This document shows, in pieces, positions 46,213-55,883 of a stretch of 64,000 nucleotides of DNA (the first letter of the stretch is position 1; the number at the start of each line of letters is the position of its first letter). The DNA comes from Affinibrenneria salicis (GTDB lineage: Bacteria > Pseudomonadota > Gammaproteobacteria > Enterobacterales > Enterobacteriaceae). The stretch spans positions 391,188 through 455,187 of the forward strand of contig NZ_VYKJ01000002.1 in the NCBI RefSeq assembly GCF_008710095.1. The letters are read 5' to 3'. A program made the translations under genes and the position numbers. The notes under the pieces were generated by a model that was given only the letters and a program-made list of their open reading frames with translations, ran no database searches and was not told where the DNA came from.

Positions 46213-47606
46213 CGCAATTTATCTCCCAGTAAAAATTCCATCACCGCATCCAGACGAATATGTGGCAACGGCGTATCCACCGCCATTTCGCGCGGCCGGA
46301 AACGGTCGAAATGAAACCCCTGATTACGCCAGAAGGCCGCATCGGGCAGCCGGGCCGGCACTTCGCCGGGGAACACCGTGAGCGGCTGCCCGTCCTCAAG
46401 CCGATGGCCCTGTAGCGCAGGCACCGCTTGCCCACGGTGTTCGACCATCCCGCTCTGCGTCGCCTGCACCGACGCAATGCCGGCGCAATCCATGCTGATG
46501 CCCTCAAAGGCGGCGTTTTGCCACGCTTCCTGCACCAGCTGCTGCAACAGCGATACCAGACTGGCGTGCTGATCGGCGGTAACGTGATCGGCCTTACTGG
46601 CGGCGAACATCAGTTTATCGATACAGGGCGAAAACAGCCGGCGAAACAGCGTGCGTTTACCGTAGTGAAAACTCTGCATCAGTTGGGTCAGCGCCAGCCG
46701 CATATCGTTAAAAGCGTGAACGCCGCTGTTCAGCGGCTGCAGACAGTCAACCAGCACAATTTGCCGATCGAAACGCACGAAATGGTCTTTATAGAAACCG
46801 CGCACCACCGACCGGCAGTAATAGTTAAAACGCCGGCGCAGCATGCCGATATTGGTTTTGTCGTCCGCTCGCGTCAGCGCCGCTTCGCCCTGCTCATCGA
46901 CCTGCGGCCAGGGGAAAAATTGCAGCACCGGCGCGCCGGCCAGATCGCCGGGCAGCACAAAGCGTCCGGGCTGGATAAAATGCAGCCCTTCGCGTTTGCA
47001 GCGCAGCAGATAATCGGTATAGGCCTGCGCGATATCGGCCAGCCGGTTCTCATCGGCCGGCGCCAGCGGATCGAGACCGGCGCACGCCGCCAGCCAGGGT
47101 TTGGCCCACTCCGCCCGGTCGCCCTGCAACAGCCCCGCCATCTGCCGCGACCAGCTCAGGTAATCCTGTTCCAGCAGCGGCAAATCGAGCAGCCACTCGC
47201 CCGGATAATCGACGATTTCCAGATACAGCGTGGCGTTCTCTTTAAAATGACGCAGCAGAGAATCGTTCGAGCGATAGCGCAGCGCCAGCCGTATTTCGCT
47301 GACGCCGCGCGTCGGGGTGGGCCAGGCCGGCGGCGTGCCGTACAGCGCCGTCAGCCCCTCGTCGTAGGCGAAACGCGGCACGCCCAGATCGCGCTGCGGC
47401 ACGCGTTTCACGCCCAGCAGGCGCCCTTCGCGCGCGGCGGAAAACAGCGGCAGCCGGGCGCCGCTGTGCACATTCAGCAGTTGATTGACCATACCGGTAA
47501 TAAACGCGGTTTTGCCGCTGCGGCTTAAACCGGTTACCGCCAGGCGCAAATGACGATCCACGCCGCGGTTAACCAGTGCACTCATCTCATTCTGTAATCG
47601 TTTCAT
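46209..47606 (-). CDS. ycjX: YcjX, P-loop NTPase of the phage-shock group (DUF463)
   Basis: A 465-residue cytosolic protein with Walker [23 protein letters not shown] (about residues 22-43), [17 protein letters not shown] as a G3-like switch, and [13 protein letters not shown] as a nucleotide-specificity region. It is a GTPase-like protein, widely co-transcribed with ycjF as here. Its transcript also lies downstream of psp and the DUF2339/DUF3999 pair on the same strand, though 57 bases and no visible sigma54 promoter separate it from the latter. Confidence 0.93.
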   Translation of the reverse strand: MKRLQNEMSALVNRGVDRHLRLAVTGLSRSGKTAFITGMVNQLLNVHSGARLPLFSAAREGRLLGVKRVPQRDLGVPRFAYDEGLTALYGTPPAWPTPTRGVSEIRLALRYRSNDSLLRHFKENATLYLEIVDYPGEWLLDLPLLEQDYLSWSRQMAGLLQGDRAEWAKPWLAACAGLDPLAPADENRLADIAQAYTDYLLRCKREGLHFIQPGRFVLPGDLAGAPVLQFFPWPQVDEQGEAALTRADDKTNIGMLRRRFNYYCRSVVRGFYKDHFVRFDRQIVLVDCLQPLNSGVHAFNDMRLALTQLMQSFHYGKRTLFRRLFSPCIDKLMFAASKADHVTADQHASLVSLLQQLVQEAWQNAAFEGISMDCAGIASVQATQSGMVEHRGQAVPALQGHRLEDGQPLTVFPGEVPARLPDAAFWRNQGFHFDRFRPREMAVDTPLPHIRLDAVMEFLLGDKLR

Positions 47607-47663
47607 TCGCTCGTCATATTCGTATGTTCCGCGCTATCACGTATATCGGTCCGGCGCCGTGAT

Positions 47664-49067
47664 TCAGCGCGCCGTGTTCATTTCCCGCCACAGTTTAAAT
47701 GCCAACAGGCCCAGCCCGAGCGTACCGACAATCAACAGACCCCACAGCAGCAGCACCGGCCAGCGCGCCGGCGCCCCGGCGACCGGCGCGGCTTCCGTCA
47801 GCCGCGAAGCGCCGCCCAGCGTGAGACGATCGCCGGCGGACGCCAGCGGCAGCGCCGCCAGACTATCCGCGCCGCGCCACTCCTGCGGGATCAACTCATC
47901 CAGCGTCAGCGCCTGCGGCGCCGCCTGGCGCGCGCCCCACGCCAGCAGATAAGGCGGGTTGCCCTGTGCGTTGAAGATCACCGTCCGGCCCGGGCGCGCT
48001 CCCGTCAGCTGCGGCGGCGTTTCGCCCCACTGACTGTTGATCCCCTTGAGCCGCACGGATTTGATTAGCGTCTGGTTAAGCGCGATCGGCGCCGACTGGC
48101 TGTTGTTGCCATCCTTAATAAAGCGATAAACCAGCTGATTCGGCAACGGAGTCCACGGCTCCTGGTCGCCGCTGCGGTAGCTGACGGCCAGCGGCAGAAC
48201 CCGATTAGTCAGTTGCGGGGTGATAATCAACTGGCTGAGCGGCTGCGCGACCGGCAGTTGATACTCGGCTTCATCCGGCCCCAGCGGCTGACCGTTGAAA
48301 CTCAGCGCGACCGTCTCTTCCTCGATATGCCGTTCCAGCGTGCTGCCCTGCACCGAACTGAAGGTCGGCAACGTCTGGCCGCCGTCGCCGGTCACCACCG
48401 CCAGTAAATACGCCTGTCCGGCAATGGCGCGCCCGTCCAGGTTGATGTGGTCGACGCGCAGACGCTGATTATCCGCCTGCAGATCCAACAGCGGAGCATC
48501 CTGTTCTTCGCGATACCAGTTTTTCAAATCGTCGCTGTAATACAGCGTCACCCGCGCCTGCCAGTTGCGTTCGGTCGGCGTCCAGCCGAAAGTCAGGCGG
48601 TCTATGCGACGCGACGCGTGCTGCTGCTGAGGCAAGCTGATTAAATAGCTGCCGCCGACCGTTTCATTTTGCTGCAGCGGCAGCTCCACCCGCGAGCCAT
48701 CGGCCAGCCGTAACGTCACGACTTTATTCCGTCCTTCTCCCTGGCTCACGCGGCCATCCAGCGCAAACAGCGCCAGCGGGAAATGGCTGACGCTTTCCCC
48801 GCTGCGGGTCGGCTGGTACAGGGCGAAAGGCACGCTGCGCCCCTGGTTGTCGAACACGCGCACGTCGCGCAGATCCGACCATGCGCTGCTCAGATAGGTT
48901 TCATGCGGCAATGCGAGCCGATAAAACGGATGGTCCCCGCCAGTCGTTACCGGCGCGCCAAACGCAAAATCATTCGGACGTTCGACCTCCGCGCGGGCGC
49001 CGGCGCTCAGACAGCAAAACACCAGCGCCGCGGCGAGTTGACCTTTCAAATGGATAAGTCTGGTCAT
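47664..49067 (-). CDS. DUF3999 exported/membrane protein
   Basis: A 467-residue protein with an N-terminal signal peptide (about 1-26, LAAALVFCCLSAGARA), a long beta-rich periplasmic region (VERPNDFAFGAPVTTGGDHPFYRLALPHETY, TERNWQARVTLYYSDDLKNWYREE) and a single C-terminal membrane helix (WPVLLLWGLLIVGTLGLGLLAF) with a short cytoplasmic tail. Genes of this family almost always follow a DUF2339 gene; here the ATG overlaps that stop (TAATG). The pair is assumed to form a membrane complex of unknown function. Confidence 0.88.
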   Translation of the reverse strand: MTRLIHLKGQLAAALVFCCLSAGARAEVERPNDFAFGAPVTTGGDHPFYRLALPHETYLSSAWSDLRDVRVFDNQGRSVPFALYQPTRSGESVSHFPLALFALDGRVSQGEGRNKVVTLRLADGSRVELPLQQNETVGGSYLISLPQQQHASRRIDRLTFGWTPTERNWQARVTLYYSDDLKNWYREEQDAPLLDLQADNQRLRVDHINLDGRAIAGQAYLLAVVTGDGGQTLPTFSSVQGSTLERHIEEETVALSFNGQPLGPDEAEYQLPVAQPLSQLIITPQLTNRVLPLAVSYRSGDQEPWTPLPNQLVYRFIKDGNNSQSAPIALNQTLIKSVRLKGINSQWGETPPQLTGARPGRTVIFNAQGNPPYLLAWGARQAAPQALTLDELIPQEWRGADSLAALPLASAGDRLTLGGASRLTEAAPVAGAPARWPVLLLWGLLIVGTLGLGLLAFKLWREMNTAR

Positions 49068-51892
49068 TATTCTCTGTTCTCCGACGCTTCCGCCTGCGCG
49101 CGCCGGGGCGGCAGCGGAGCGAAATAACCAACGATAAGCACCAGAACCGCAACGCCGATAAAGGCGATGGCGCGCGCCAGACCGCCGCTGCCGGCGCTAT
49201 CCACCAGAAACAGTTTCACCACCGTAACGGCCAGCACCAGCGCGCCCACCAGCCACGGCGTGCGCCGCGCGCGACGCGTCGCCCAAATCATGCACAGCAG
49301 CGCGCCCAGCGTCCACACCAGGGCCAGGCTGGTCTGCACCAGGCGGGAATTCCACAGGAACGGCGCCGACCAGGGCAGTTCAGCATACCAGGCCAGCGCG
49401 CGCAGCAGCGAACCGTTCAGCCACCAGAGCGCCAGCAGCCATAACCCGGCCCGACAGCCGATCAGCTGTACCGGTTCAAAACGACCGGCCGCCGCATAGC
49501 GCCGCGCCCACCAGACCAGCGCCAGCAGCCCGGCCAACGCGCTGATCTCCAACGGATTAAGTAGCGGCAGCCAGAACCAGTCGGCGATCTGACCGTCCAG
49601 CAGGTTGCCGCGCCACAGCAGGACAAACAGCAGCGCGACCAGCGGAATCGGGCCGGACAACACATACCAGTCCGCCCGCCGGCTGAGCGGCCATAGCCGA
49701 TGGCGCGCCGGCGCCACCAGCGCCAGTATCATCGCGGCCAGCAGAATATGGGTCATCGCCGGACGCCATTCATCCTGCCCCCAGCCCGCCAGCGGATACA
49801 GCCAGTGCACCATCATCAGCAACAGGTATGCGCAAACCGCCCAGAATAGCAGCAGGTGCAGCGTCTGTTCGAATCGTAGGCTCAGCCGATCCCGTTCACG
49901 CCACAGCAGCAGGTAGCCGGCGGCGAAACTGATGATAAACGACGCGGCGATCGCGATCTGCGCCAATGGCGCAAACTGATGTAGCATAAACGTGGTTGAA
50001 AAGACGCGCGCCGCCAGCGCCAGCAGCGTCAGCAACATAACCGGCCACAGCAGCCAGGCCGTCTGGCGTAACTCACGCCAGCGCAAATAGCATCCCGCCG
50101 CGTTCCACAGCAATGCGGACAGTGCGCACAGCAGCAGGAAGCGCGCCAGCACCTGCAGGCCGGGCAGCACGACCAACAGCGGATATGCGCTCAGATCTAA
50201 ATACCAGATGATGACATACATCAGCCAGCTCACCCACGTCAGCATACCCAGGATAAAAAAGGTGCGACTGATCGTCCGCCATTCGCTGTGCGCCGGCCGA
50301 TAGCGGCGCCACACATAGCTGGCGGCCAGGTAACAGAGCGCCAGAACGGCAAAAATCAACAGCGACTGGCCGATCTGCGCGCGGTGCAGCGAATACAGCG
50401 CCGAGAACAGCCCGAGCAGCATAACCAGCGAACCGCTCCAGCCCAGACGACGCTGACGCTGGCTCACGCCGGCCCACAGCAGCGCCAGCCCTTCCACCAG
50501 CCACGCCAGCGCGGTCCAGCTTGCCGACAGCGCCAGCGGAATCGCCAGCGTGCTAAAGGCGCCGCCGAGCGCCAGCGCATAGATCGCCAGCCGCCGGCCC
50601 ACCTGCGGATAATAGCGCAGCGCGGCCCAGCCGAGCGCAAGATACAGCAGACCGAAGCCCAGCGAGGAAAACGCCGGCCCGAACGCCCAATGACGGGTCA
50701 TAACGTACTGCATGCCGAAACCGAGCAGCGGCGGCGCGAACAACAGCACGCCGTCGATAATCTCTTTGCCCACCGGCTGATGGCGCAGAGAGAAGATCAA
50801 TGTAGCCACGCCGAAGATCAAAATATTGGCCAGCAGAAACAGCTGACAGCTGAAATAGAACTGCGGCTGCCAGCCGCTCATGCCCCACAGCGCGCCGACC
50901 CCAAAGCTAAACAGCAAACCGAGCAGGTTAAGCTCGCGCCACGACTGACGCGCGCTGATCGCGAGGATGCCGAGCGACAGCAGCAGGTAATAGGAAAACA
51001 GCATAACGGGGTCGCCGCCGCCCTGCGACAGCAACAGCGGGGCAAGATAACCGCCGAGGCTGGCCAGCATCGCCAGGCTCAGCGAGCGCTGCAGCACCGC
51101 CAGCAGTACGCTGGCCGCGCAGATTGCCAGCAGCAGCGCGAAAGTCAGCCCGTAGGGCAACAGCATATACAGCCGGAAGGCGCCGAATGCCGTGATGTAG
51201 AGCGCGCCGATGGCCCCGCCCTGCAGTATCAAAGCATAGAGCAACTGCCGCCGGCGCAGGCGCCAGCCCAACGCCAGCAGGCCGCAGCCGATGGCCGCCG
51301 CGATGCACATGCGCACCTCGATCGGCAACAGATTCCGTTCGATGCTGTATTTCATCAGGTACGCCAGGCCGAAGAACAGCAGAATGATGCCCAGTTTGGC
51401 CAGCGGATTGCCTTTCAAAAACCAACTGACCAGCGAAGAAAAAATGCCGCCCTGTTCTTCTTTGATCGGCGTCGGCGCGGAAGACCCCGGCGACGCCGCC
51501 GCAGGCTGTGCGGCCGAAGCCCGGCGCCAGACCGCTTCCGCCGCTTCGTCGACGGCGGGTTCGGCGCTAACGGCTTCCGACTCCGCAGCCTGCGCGAACG
51601 CCGGCGCGGCGTCGTGCTGCGACGCCGTGTCAGCCTCGTCGCCGTGCCACATCCACGGCGTTTCGGCATCGTCGTCCGCCAGCGGCGCAGTGGACTGCGT
51701 TGCTGCCGGCGCGGGTGCAGCTCCGGATGTCAATTGCTGCAATGCGGATCGCAACTGTTTTACTTCCTGCTGCAAACGTTCCGTTTCGCGCCGTACGTGC
51801 GCGCTGCGGATCAGGGCCACCAGCGACAGTAACGGCCCGGCAAGAAACAGGAACAACAGAAGGATCCCAATGGGATAGAGTATGTCTTCCAT
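49067..51892 (-). CDS. DUF2339 multi-spanning membrane protein
   Basis: A 941-residue inner-membrane protein. Residues about 1-25 are one membrane helix followed by a coiled coil (RETERLQQEVKQLRSALQQL) and an Ala/Pro/Glu-rich disordered linker (to about 150). About 25 hydrophobic segments follow through to the end (AKLGIILLFFGLAYLMKYSIER at the start of the repeat region). Function unknown. The DUF2339-DUF3999 pair is widespread in Gammaproteobacteria; here it lies between pspD and ycjX, two parts of the envelope-stress group. Confidence 0.88.
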   Translation of the reverse strand: MEDILYPIGILLLFLFLAGPLLSLVALIRSAHVRRETERLQQEVKQLRSALQQLTSGAAPAPAATQSTAPLADDDAETPWMWHGDEADTASQHDAAPAFAQAAESEAVSAEPAVDEAAEAVWRRASAAQPAAASPGSSAPTPIKEEQGGIFSSLVSWFLKGNPLAKLGIILLFFGLAYLMKYSIERNLLPIEVRMCIAAAIGCGLLALGWRLRRRQLLYALILQGGAIGALYITAFGAFRLYMLLPYGLTFALLLAICAASVLLAVLQRSLSLAMLASLGGYLAPLLLSQGGGDPVMLFSYYLLLSLGILAISARQSWRELNLLGLLFSFGVGALWGMSGWQPQFYFSCQLFLLANILIFGVATLIFSLRHQPVGKEIIDGVLLFAPPLLGFGMQYVMTRHWAFGPAFSSLGFGLLYLALGWAALRYYPQVGRRLAIYALALGGAFSTLAIPLALSASWTALAWLVEGLALLWAGVSQRQRRLGWSGSLVMLLGLFSALYSLHRAQIGQSLLIFAVLALCYLAASYVWRRYRPAHSEWRTISRTFFILGMLTWVSWLMYVIIWYLDLSAYPLLVVLPGLQVLARFLLLCALSALLWNAAGCYLRWRELRQTAWLLWPVMLLTLLALAARVFSTTFMLHQFAPLAQIAIAASFIISFAAGYLLLWRERDRLSLRFEQTLHLLLFWAVCAYLLLMMVHWLYPLAGWGQDEWRPAMTHILLAAMILALVAPARHRLWPLSRRADWYVLSGPIPLVALLFVLLWRGNLLDGQIADWFWLPLLNPLEISALAGLLALVWWARRYAAAGRFEPVQLIGCRAGLWLLALWWLNGSLLRALAWYAELPWSAPFLWNSRLVQTSLALVWTLGALLCMIWATRRARRTPWLVGALVLAVTVVKLFLVDSAGSGGLARAIAFIGVAVLVLIVGYFAPLPPRRAQAEASENRE

Positions 51893-51958
51893 GAAACATC
51901 CTGATAATTTACGTCGGATGTTGAATCTTACATGAAATTACTTTTTGCGCCATGCGCA

Positions 51959-52195
51959 TCAGGCGGCAGGGCCACGCGGCGCCAGCTTACGGCTAAGCCG
52001 CGTCATCCCCCGGCTCAGCAGCGGCTGCAGCATCAGCGTCAACAGCAAACGCAACGGCTTGCGCGTCACCGTTTGCAGCAGCCAGCGGGTAATGCCGGCC
52101 GGGCCGTAGTACATCAGCACCAGCAGCGCCACGTTTAAAACGCGCTGCGCGATTTTTCGGCTACGCGTTCCCTGCGTCATGGATTTATCATGCAT
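51959..52195 (-). CDS. pspD: Phage shock protein D
   Basis: A 78-residue membrane-associated protein. The middle YYGPAGITRWLLQTVTRKPLRLLLTLMLQPLLSR closely follows the PspD pattern of E. coli (73 aa). GGAG lies 7 bases before the ATG at 52195. It is the last of the psp operon here; pspE is not present. The role of PspD is peripheral. Confidence 0.85.
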   Translation of the reverse strand: MHDKSMTQGTRSRKIAQRVLNVALLVLMYYGPAGITRWLLQTVTRKPLRLLLTLMLQPLLSRGMTRLSRKLAPRGPAA

Positions 52196-52243
52196 TCATT
52201 TTCTCCGGTTAACGCAGCGGAACCACAGGCTCGGCGGCGCGGA

Positions 52244-52603
52244 TTAAATCTGACGAAAACGGTTCTGCACGCTGAACGTTTCAGATGTCACGTAACGCTC
52301 CAGCCGCCGCAGCCGCTGTTCGCTGGCGTTCAGCACCGCATCCGCATCCTGCAGCAGTCGCTGCGGCGTAAGCGGCGGCGTCTCGTCGACATGCCCGGCC
52401 GGCGCCGGATCCAGTACGATGCTGAGAATGATGTAGGCCAGCACGGTAAAGAGAAACAGACCGAAAAATAGCGACAGCACCACGATGACCCGCAGCAAGG
52501 TGACCGGCACATCGAAATAATGGGCCAGACCGGCGCATACGCCCTTCAGCTTGCCTTCTTCCGGCCTGCGATATAATTTTTTATCCGACCTGCGCGTAGT
52601 CAT
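52244..52603 (-). CDS. pspC: Phage shock protein C, inner-membrane regulator
   Basis: A 119-residue protein of the PspC family: cytoplasmic N-terminus LYRRPEEGKLKGVCAGLAHYFDVPVTLLRVIVVLSLFFGLFLFTVLAYIILSIVLDP, one strong membrane helix, and a C-terminal periplasmic leucine-zipper-like part. It overlaps pspB by one base (TAATG). PspB and PspC sense secretin or membrane damage and release PspF by binding PspA. Confidence 0.94.
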   Translation of the reverse strand: MTTRRSDKKLYRRPEEGKLKGVCAGLAHYFDVPVTLLRVIVVLSLFFGLFLFTVLAYIILSIVLDPAPAGHVDETPPLTPQRLLQDADAVLNASEQRLRRLERYVTSETFSVQNRFRQI

Positions 52604-52842
52604 TATTGTTGCCTCCAGTTTGGATGTTCCGCATCCAGAATGTTTTCCAGCACCTGAATGCGGTCACGCATACGGCGCGCGTCTTCCGTCAGTTGCGTCA
52701 GGCGCTGCAGCTCCTGCGGCCCCAACTGAGCATTGCTTTGCCGGCGCTGACTGTAATGCAGCCAGAGCCAGACCGGTGCCACGAAAAGACCAAAAATCAT
52801 CAGCAATACGGTCAGCGGTATGGCAAAAAACAAAGCGCTCAT
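52603..52842 (-). CDS. pspB: Phage shock protein B
   Basis: A 79-residue protein with an N-terminal inner-membrane helix (SALFFAIPLTVLLMIFGLFVAPVWLWLHY) and a basic, cytoplasmic helical tail (QELQRLTQLTEDARRMRDRIQVLENILDAEHPNW). Partner of PspC. Slightly longer in the membrane region than E. coli PspB (74 aa). Confidence 0.94.
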   Translation of the reverse strand: MSALFFAIPLTVLLMIFGLFVAPVWLWLHYSQRRQSNAQLGPQELQRLTQLTEDARRMRDRIQVLENILDAEHPNWRQQ

Positions 52843-52957
52843 TCGATCTCCTTAGTGAACATAATTTTACCCGTCGTCTTTTCCCGCCGGCCGAGGGGCG
52901 TTTGCGCAGCGGCATAACCCGCATTGAGCACCCGCCCCGGCGGCAGCCGCGGCGTCC

Positions 52958-53626
52958 TTATTCGGCGTCCGGTTTCATTTTTGCTTTCAGCGCGGCCAGT
53001 TGAGCGTTGATTTCATCGTCGGCCTTCAGTTCGGCGAACTGCTGATCGAGCGATTTCTGTTTGCCCAGCCCGATGCTTTCCGCTTCGGCTTCCATGGTAT
53101 CAATACGGCGTTCAAACTGTTCGAAACGCGCCAGCGCTTCATCCAGCTTACCGCTGTCCAGTTGGCGGCGCACGTCGCGCGATGAGGCGGCCGCGTCGTG
53201 ACGCAACGCCAGCGCCTGCTGACGCGCGCGGGTTTCGGTCAGCTTATTTTCCAGCTCGCCGATTTCACGTTTCATCCGTTCCAGCGTTTCATCAATATTA
53301 GCGGCTTCCTGCTGCAGCGTGGCGATCAGGTCGGTCAGTTTTTGCTTTTCAATCAGCGCCGCGCGCGCCAGGTCTTCTTTATCCTTACGCAGCGCCAGCT
53401 CGGCTTTCTCCTGCCACTGCGCCTGCTGCGCCAGCGCCTGTTCGATGCGGCGGGTCAGCTGTTTCTTTTCGGCCAGCGCGCGGGCCGAGGTGGAACGCAC
53501 TTCAACCAGCGTATCCTCCATCTCCTGGATCATCAGCCGGACCAGCTTTTGCGGATCTTCCGCTTTATCCAGCAGCGAGGTAATGTTGGCGTTCACGATG
53601 TCGGCAAAACGAGAAAAAATACCCAT
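52958..53626 (-). CDS. pspA: Phage shock protein A
   Basis: A 222-residue ESCRT-III-like coiled-coil protein, the same length as E. coli PspA. Amphipathic helix [25 protein letters not shown] at the N-terminus binds membranes; long heptad-rich helices follow ([26 protein letters not shown]). PspA binds and inhibits PspF, and on membrane stress polymerises on damaged inner membrane and maintains the proton-motive force. First gene of the operon, behind a sigma54 promoter. Confidence 0.96.
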   Translation of the reverse strand: MGIFSRFADIVNANITSLLDKAEDPQKLVRLMIQEMEDTLVEVRSTSARALAEKKQLTRRIEQALAQQAQWQEKAELALRKDKEDLARAALIEKQKLTDLIATLQQEAANIDETLERMKREIGELENKLTETRARQQALALRHDAAASSRDVRRQLDSGKLDEALARFEQFERRIDTMEAEAESIGLGKQKSLDQQFAELKADDEINAQLAALKAKMKPDAE

Positions 53627-53686
53627 ATTCCAATCCTCTACTCATTTATGTAATCAGTCAGTGAGCCGGCGGCTACGACTGAGATA

Positions 53687-53704
53687 TATCAACTATCGTG
53701 CCAG
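53687..53704 (-). promoter_or_regulatory. Sigma54 promoter of pspA
   Basis: Read leftward: TGGCACGATAGTTGAT has the -24 TGGCAC and -12 region TTGA, at the right spacing (consensus TGGCAC-N5-TTGC). It lies about 61 bases before the pspA start, opposite pspF. Confidence 0.85.
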
Positions 53705-53752
53705 GTTTTTATTTTCAATTAACATGATGAAATAATTACCTATTTTTATTTT

Positions 53753-53780
53753 TTGACAATCCAGCGCAACCCGCTAAATT
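53753..53780 (+). promoter_or_regulatory. Sigma70 promoter of pspF
   Basis: TTGACA (53753-53758) with a 16-base spacer and TAAATT (53775-53780), 40 bases before the pspF start. pspF is driven constitutively by sigma70 in E. coli and represses itself. Confidence 0.65.
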
Positions 53781-53820
53781 GGTTAAATAAACTAACTGTT
53801 AGTCAAAATGACACGAGGCG

Positions 53821-54822
53821 ATGCGCGTGGATCAAAAACAGGATAACCTGCTGGGCGAGGCAAATAATTTTCTTGAGGTGCTGGAGCAGGTTTCGCAACT
53901 GGCGCCGCTCAGCAAGCCGGTGCTGGTGATCGGCGAACGCGGCACCGGCAAAGAGCTGATTGCCAGCCGGCTGCATTATCTGTCGCATCGCTGGCAGGGA
54001 CCGTTGATCTCGCTGAACTGCGCGGCGCTGAATGAAAACCTGCTGGATTCCGAGCTATTCGGCCACGAGGCCGGCGCGTTTACCGGCGCGCAGAAGCGTC
54101 ATCCAGGTCGTTTCGAACGCGCCGACGGCGGCACGCTGTTCCTCGATGAACTGGGCACCGCGCCGATGCTGGTGCAGGAAAAACTCCTGCGGGTGATCGA
54201 ATACGGCACGCTGGAGCGCGTGGGCGGCAGCCAGCCGCTGATGGTGGATGTGCGTCTGGTATGCGCCACCAATGACGATCTGCCGGCGCTGGCCGCCAGC
54301 GGCAAGTTTCGCGCCGATCTGCTCGACCGGCTGGCCTTCGATGTCGTCCAACTGCCGCCGCTGCGCGCGCGTCGCCAGGACATTATGCTGCTGGCGGATC
54401 ACTTCGCTATTCAGATGTGCCGCGAACTGGGGCTGCCGCTGTTTCCCGGTTTTTCCGCACAGGCGCGCGATACCCTGCTGGCCTGGCGCTGGCCGGGCAA
54501 CGTGCGCGAGTTGAAAAACGTGGTCGAACGGTCGGTGTACCGGCACGGCGACAGCCAGCAGCCGCTGCACGACATCATTATTAATCCGTTCAGCCGGCGC
54601 GGCGAACCGTCTCCGCCGGCGGCGGACAGCACATCGGCCGGGTTGCCGGCGCTGCCGCTCGAGATGAAAACCTGGCAACAGGGGCAGGAAAAAGCGTTGC
54701 TTGAACAGGCCCTGCGCCAGGGACGCTTTAATCAGCGTCGGGCGGCCGAGCTGCTCGGTCTGACCTACCACCAGCTGCGCGGGCTGCTGAAAAAGCATCG
54801 GCTGTCGGTCGACGACGAATAG
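53821..54822 (+). CDS. pspF: Sigma54 transcriptional activator PspF
   Basis: A 333-residue bacterial enhancer-binding protein without a receiver domain. AAA+ motifs: Walker A GERGTGKEL, the sigma54-contacting loop GAFTGA in FGHEAGAFTGAQ, Walker B GGTLFLDELG, and sensor residues in RWPGNVRELKN. C-terminal Fis-like helix-turn-helix FNQRRAAELLGLTYHQLRGLLKKH. It activates pspABCD from the shared divergent region and is held inactive by PspA. Confidence 0.96.
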   Translation: MRVDQKQDNLLGEANNFLEVLEQVSQLAPLSKPVLVIGERGTGKELIASRLHYLSHRWQGPLISLNCAALNENLLDSELFGHEAGAFTGAQKRHPGRFERADGGTLFLDELGTAPMLVQEKLLRVIEYGTLERVGGSQPLMVDVRLVCATNDDLPALAASGKFRADLLDRLAFDVVQLPPLRARRQDIMLLADHFAIQMCRELGLPLFPGFSAQARDTLLAWRWPGNVRELKNVVERSVYRHGDSQQPLHDIIINPFSRRGEPSPPAADSTSAGLPALPLEMKTWQQGQEKALLEQALRQGRFNQRRAAELLGLTYHQLRGLLKKHRLSVDDE

Positions 54823-55514
54823 CGGGCAGCGAAGATCCGTCAGAATAGCCAGCGGCTATATGTAAAAAGCCAACGGCATATAAAGTCATGCCGATTGGTT
54901 AAGCGTTTTTATACCGTTTTGAGTATTTATCGGGTATGTAAAATGCCGTTCGCTCATCGCGTCGGTGCATTCTCTGATGCGGGAAGATGTACCCTTTTAT
55001 ATTTACATACTGATTTAGTAGATATATTTCGCAATGGCCCCATCATAAGAACATGTCAGACTGCCTGCTGAACGGGTAAGCGCCTTCGGCGAACATCGTC
55101 CGGGAGAGTACCAGGCAGAGCCTCCCCGCGCCCGATCGGGTCAGTTTCCCGTCGAAAAACAGACAAGCCGGAATCAGGGCGCTTTGGTAATGAACCCAAC
55201 GTTCGGCTGAAACATAAAATTAATCCGAAAATTCAGGGCATTCCGGATGATTTCAACGTGACAGAATCGTTCAAGTTTTCTTAAACGAACGGTATTACCT
55301 GCATGGAAGGCGGCTTTGGCACGGTTCCCTGACAGGGGGACTAAAAAACGTATCCGCCCTGCCTTAGCATGGTTCCTGAGCAGATGACCGGTAAAGAAAC
55401 GTCACTGCCTCTCTGAATCGTCCCGGCGTAAGGCAAAACATCTCCTCAGCGGCTTGCTTCGGGCTACCGTCCTGCAGAAACCCTCTCCTGCCTGTCCGGT
55501 GGTTTAAGACAGAC
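54823..55514. other. Gene-free stretch between pspF and ryhB
   Basis: About 690 bases with no start-supported frame. Composition differs from neighbours. A small hairpin CGGCAT...ATGCCG (54874-54893) may terminate pspF. Leftward frame 55364-55500 stays open for about 45 codons but starts without a ribosome-binding site and is too short to identify; it could be a decayed fragment of a lost gene. No insertion-sequence ends recognised. Confidence 0.45.
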
Positions 55515-55613
55515 AAAAAAAAGCCAGCATTAAGCTGGCTGAAAAAATACTGGAAGCAATGTGAGCAATGTCGTGCTCTTCTTCAGCGCTTGCGAAAGCC
55601 TCCGTTGAAGTGC
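55515..55613 (-). ncRNA. ryhB: Iron-responsive small RNA RyhB
   Basis: Read leftward, the RNA contains the RyhB core GCACGACATTGCTCACAT followed by TGCTTCCAGTATT, which is the region of E. coli RyhB that base-pairs with targets such as sodB. It is preceded by a 5' stem (CTTCA...TGAAG) and ends with the terminator GCCAGC-ttaat-GCTGGC plus eight T. Length about 99 nt (E. coli 90). The start is set from a -10 (TATCAT, complement of 55620-55625) and is good to a few bases. A Fur box overlaps the promoter. RyhB blocks and degrades mRNAs of iron-using proteins under iron starvation. It is not in its E. coli neighbourhood. Confidence 0.93.
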
Positions 55614-55621
55614 AATGAGAT

Positions 55622-55640
55622 GATAATGGTTATCACTATC
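55622..55640. promoter_or_regulatory. Fur box overlapping the ryhB promoter
   Basis: GATAATGGTTATCACTATC matches the 19-base Fur consensus GATAATGATAATCATTATC at 16 of 19 positions, and sits over the inferred -10 region, so Fur-Fe would block the promoter. Confidence 0.88.
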
Positions 55641-55883
55641 GCCTGTAAAGTAATTTGTTGAGAATTTTTCTCATTTCCATACTAACCGTACGGTTCCTGC
55701 CGCGATCGTGCCGCTAAGCGCGAATTAGCCGATGCGCATCCGCTGCGGCCGGATATGCGCAAAAAATCGCCGCATTGCGGCAAAATGGCGGCAAAATAGC
55801 CAGAAAAACACAAGCCATTGGGGCGGATTGGCAGAGTGCGGTACACTCGGAACTATGATATCCCGATCGACCTTTAATCCCGT

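Noticed and set aside
50288..51832. A 514-codon frame opposite the DUF2339 gene
   Set aside because: Extremely Gln/Arg/Ala-rich, which is the shadow of hydrophobic leucine-rich codons on the other strand; no ribosome-binding site.
54823..55514. Possible insertion-sequence remnant
   Set aside because: No terminal inverted repeats, target-site duplication or transposase motif could be found by eye; reported only as an unexplained gap.
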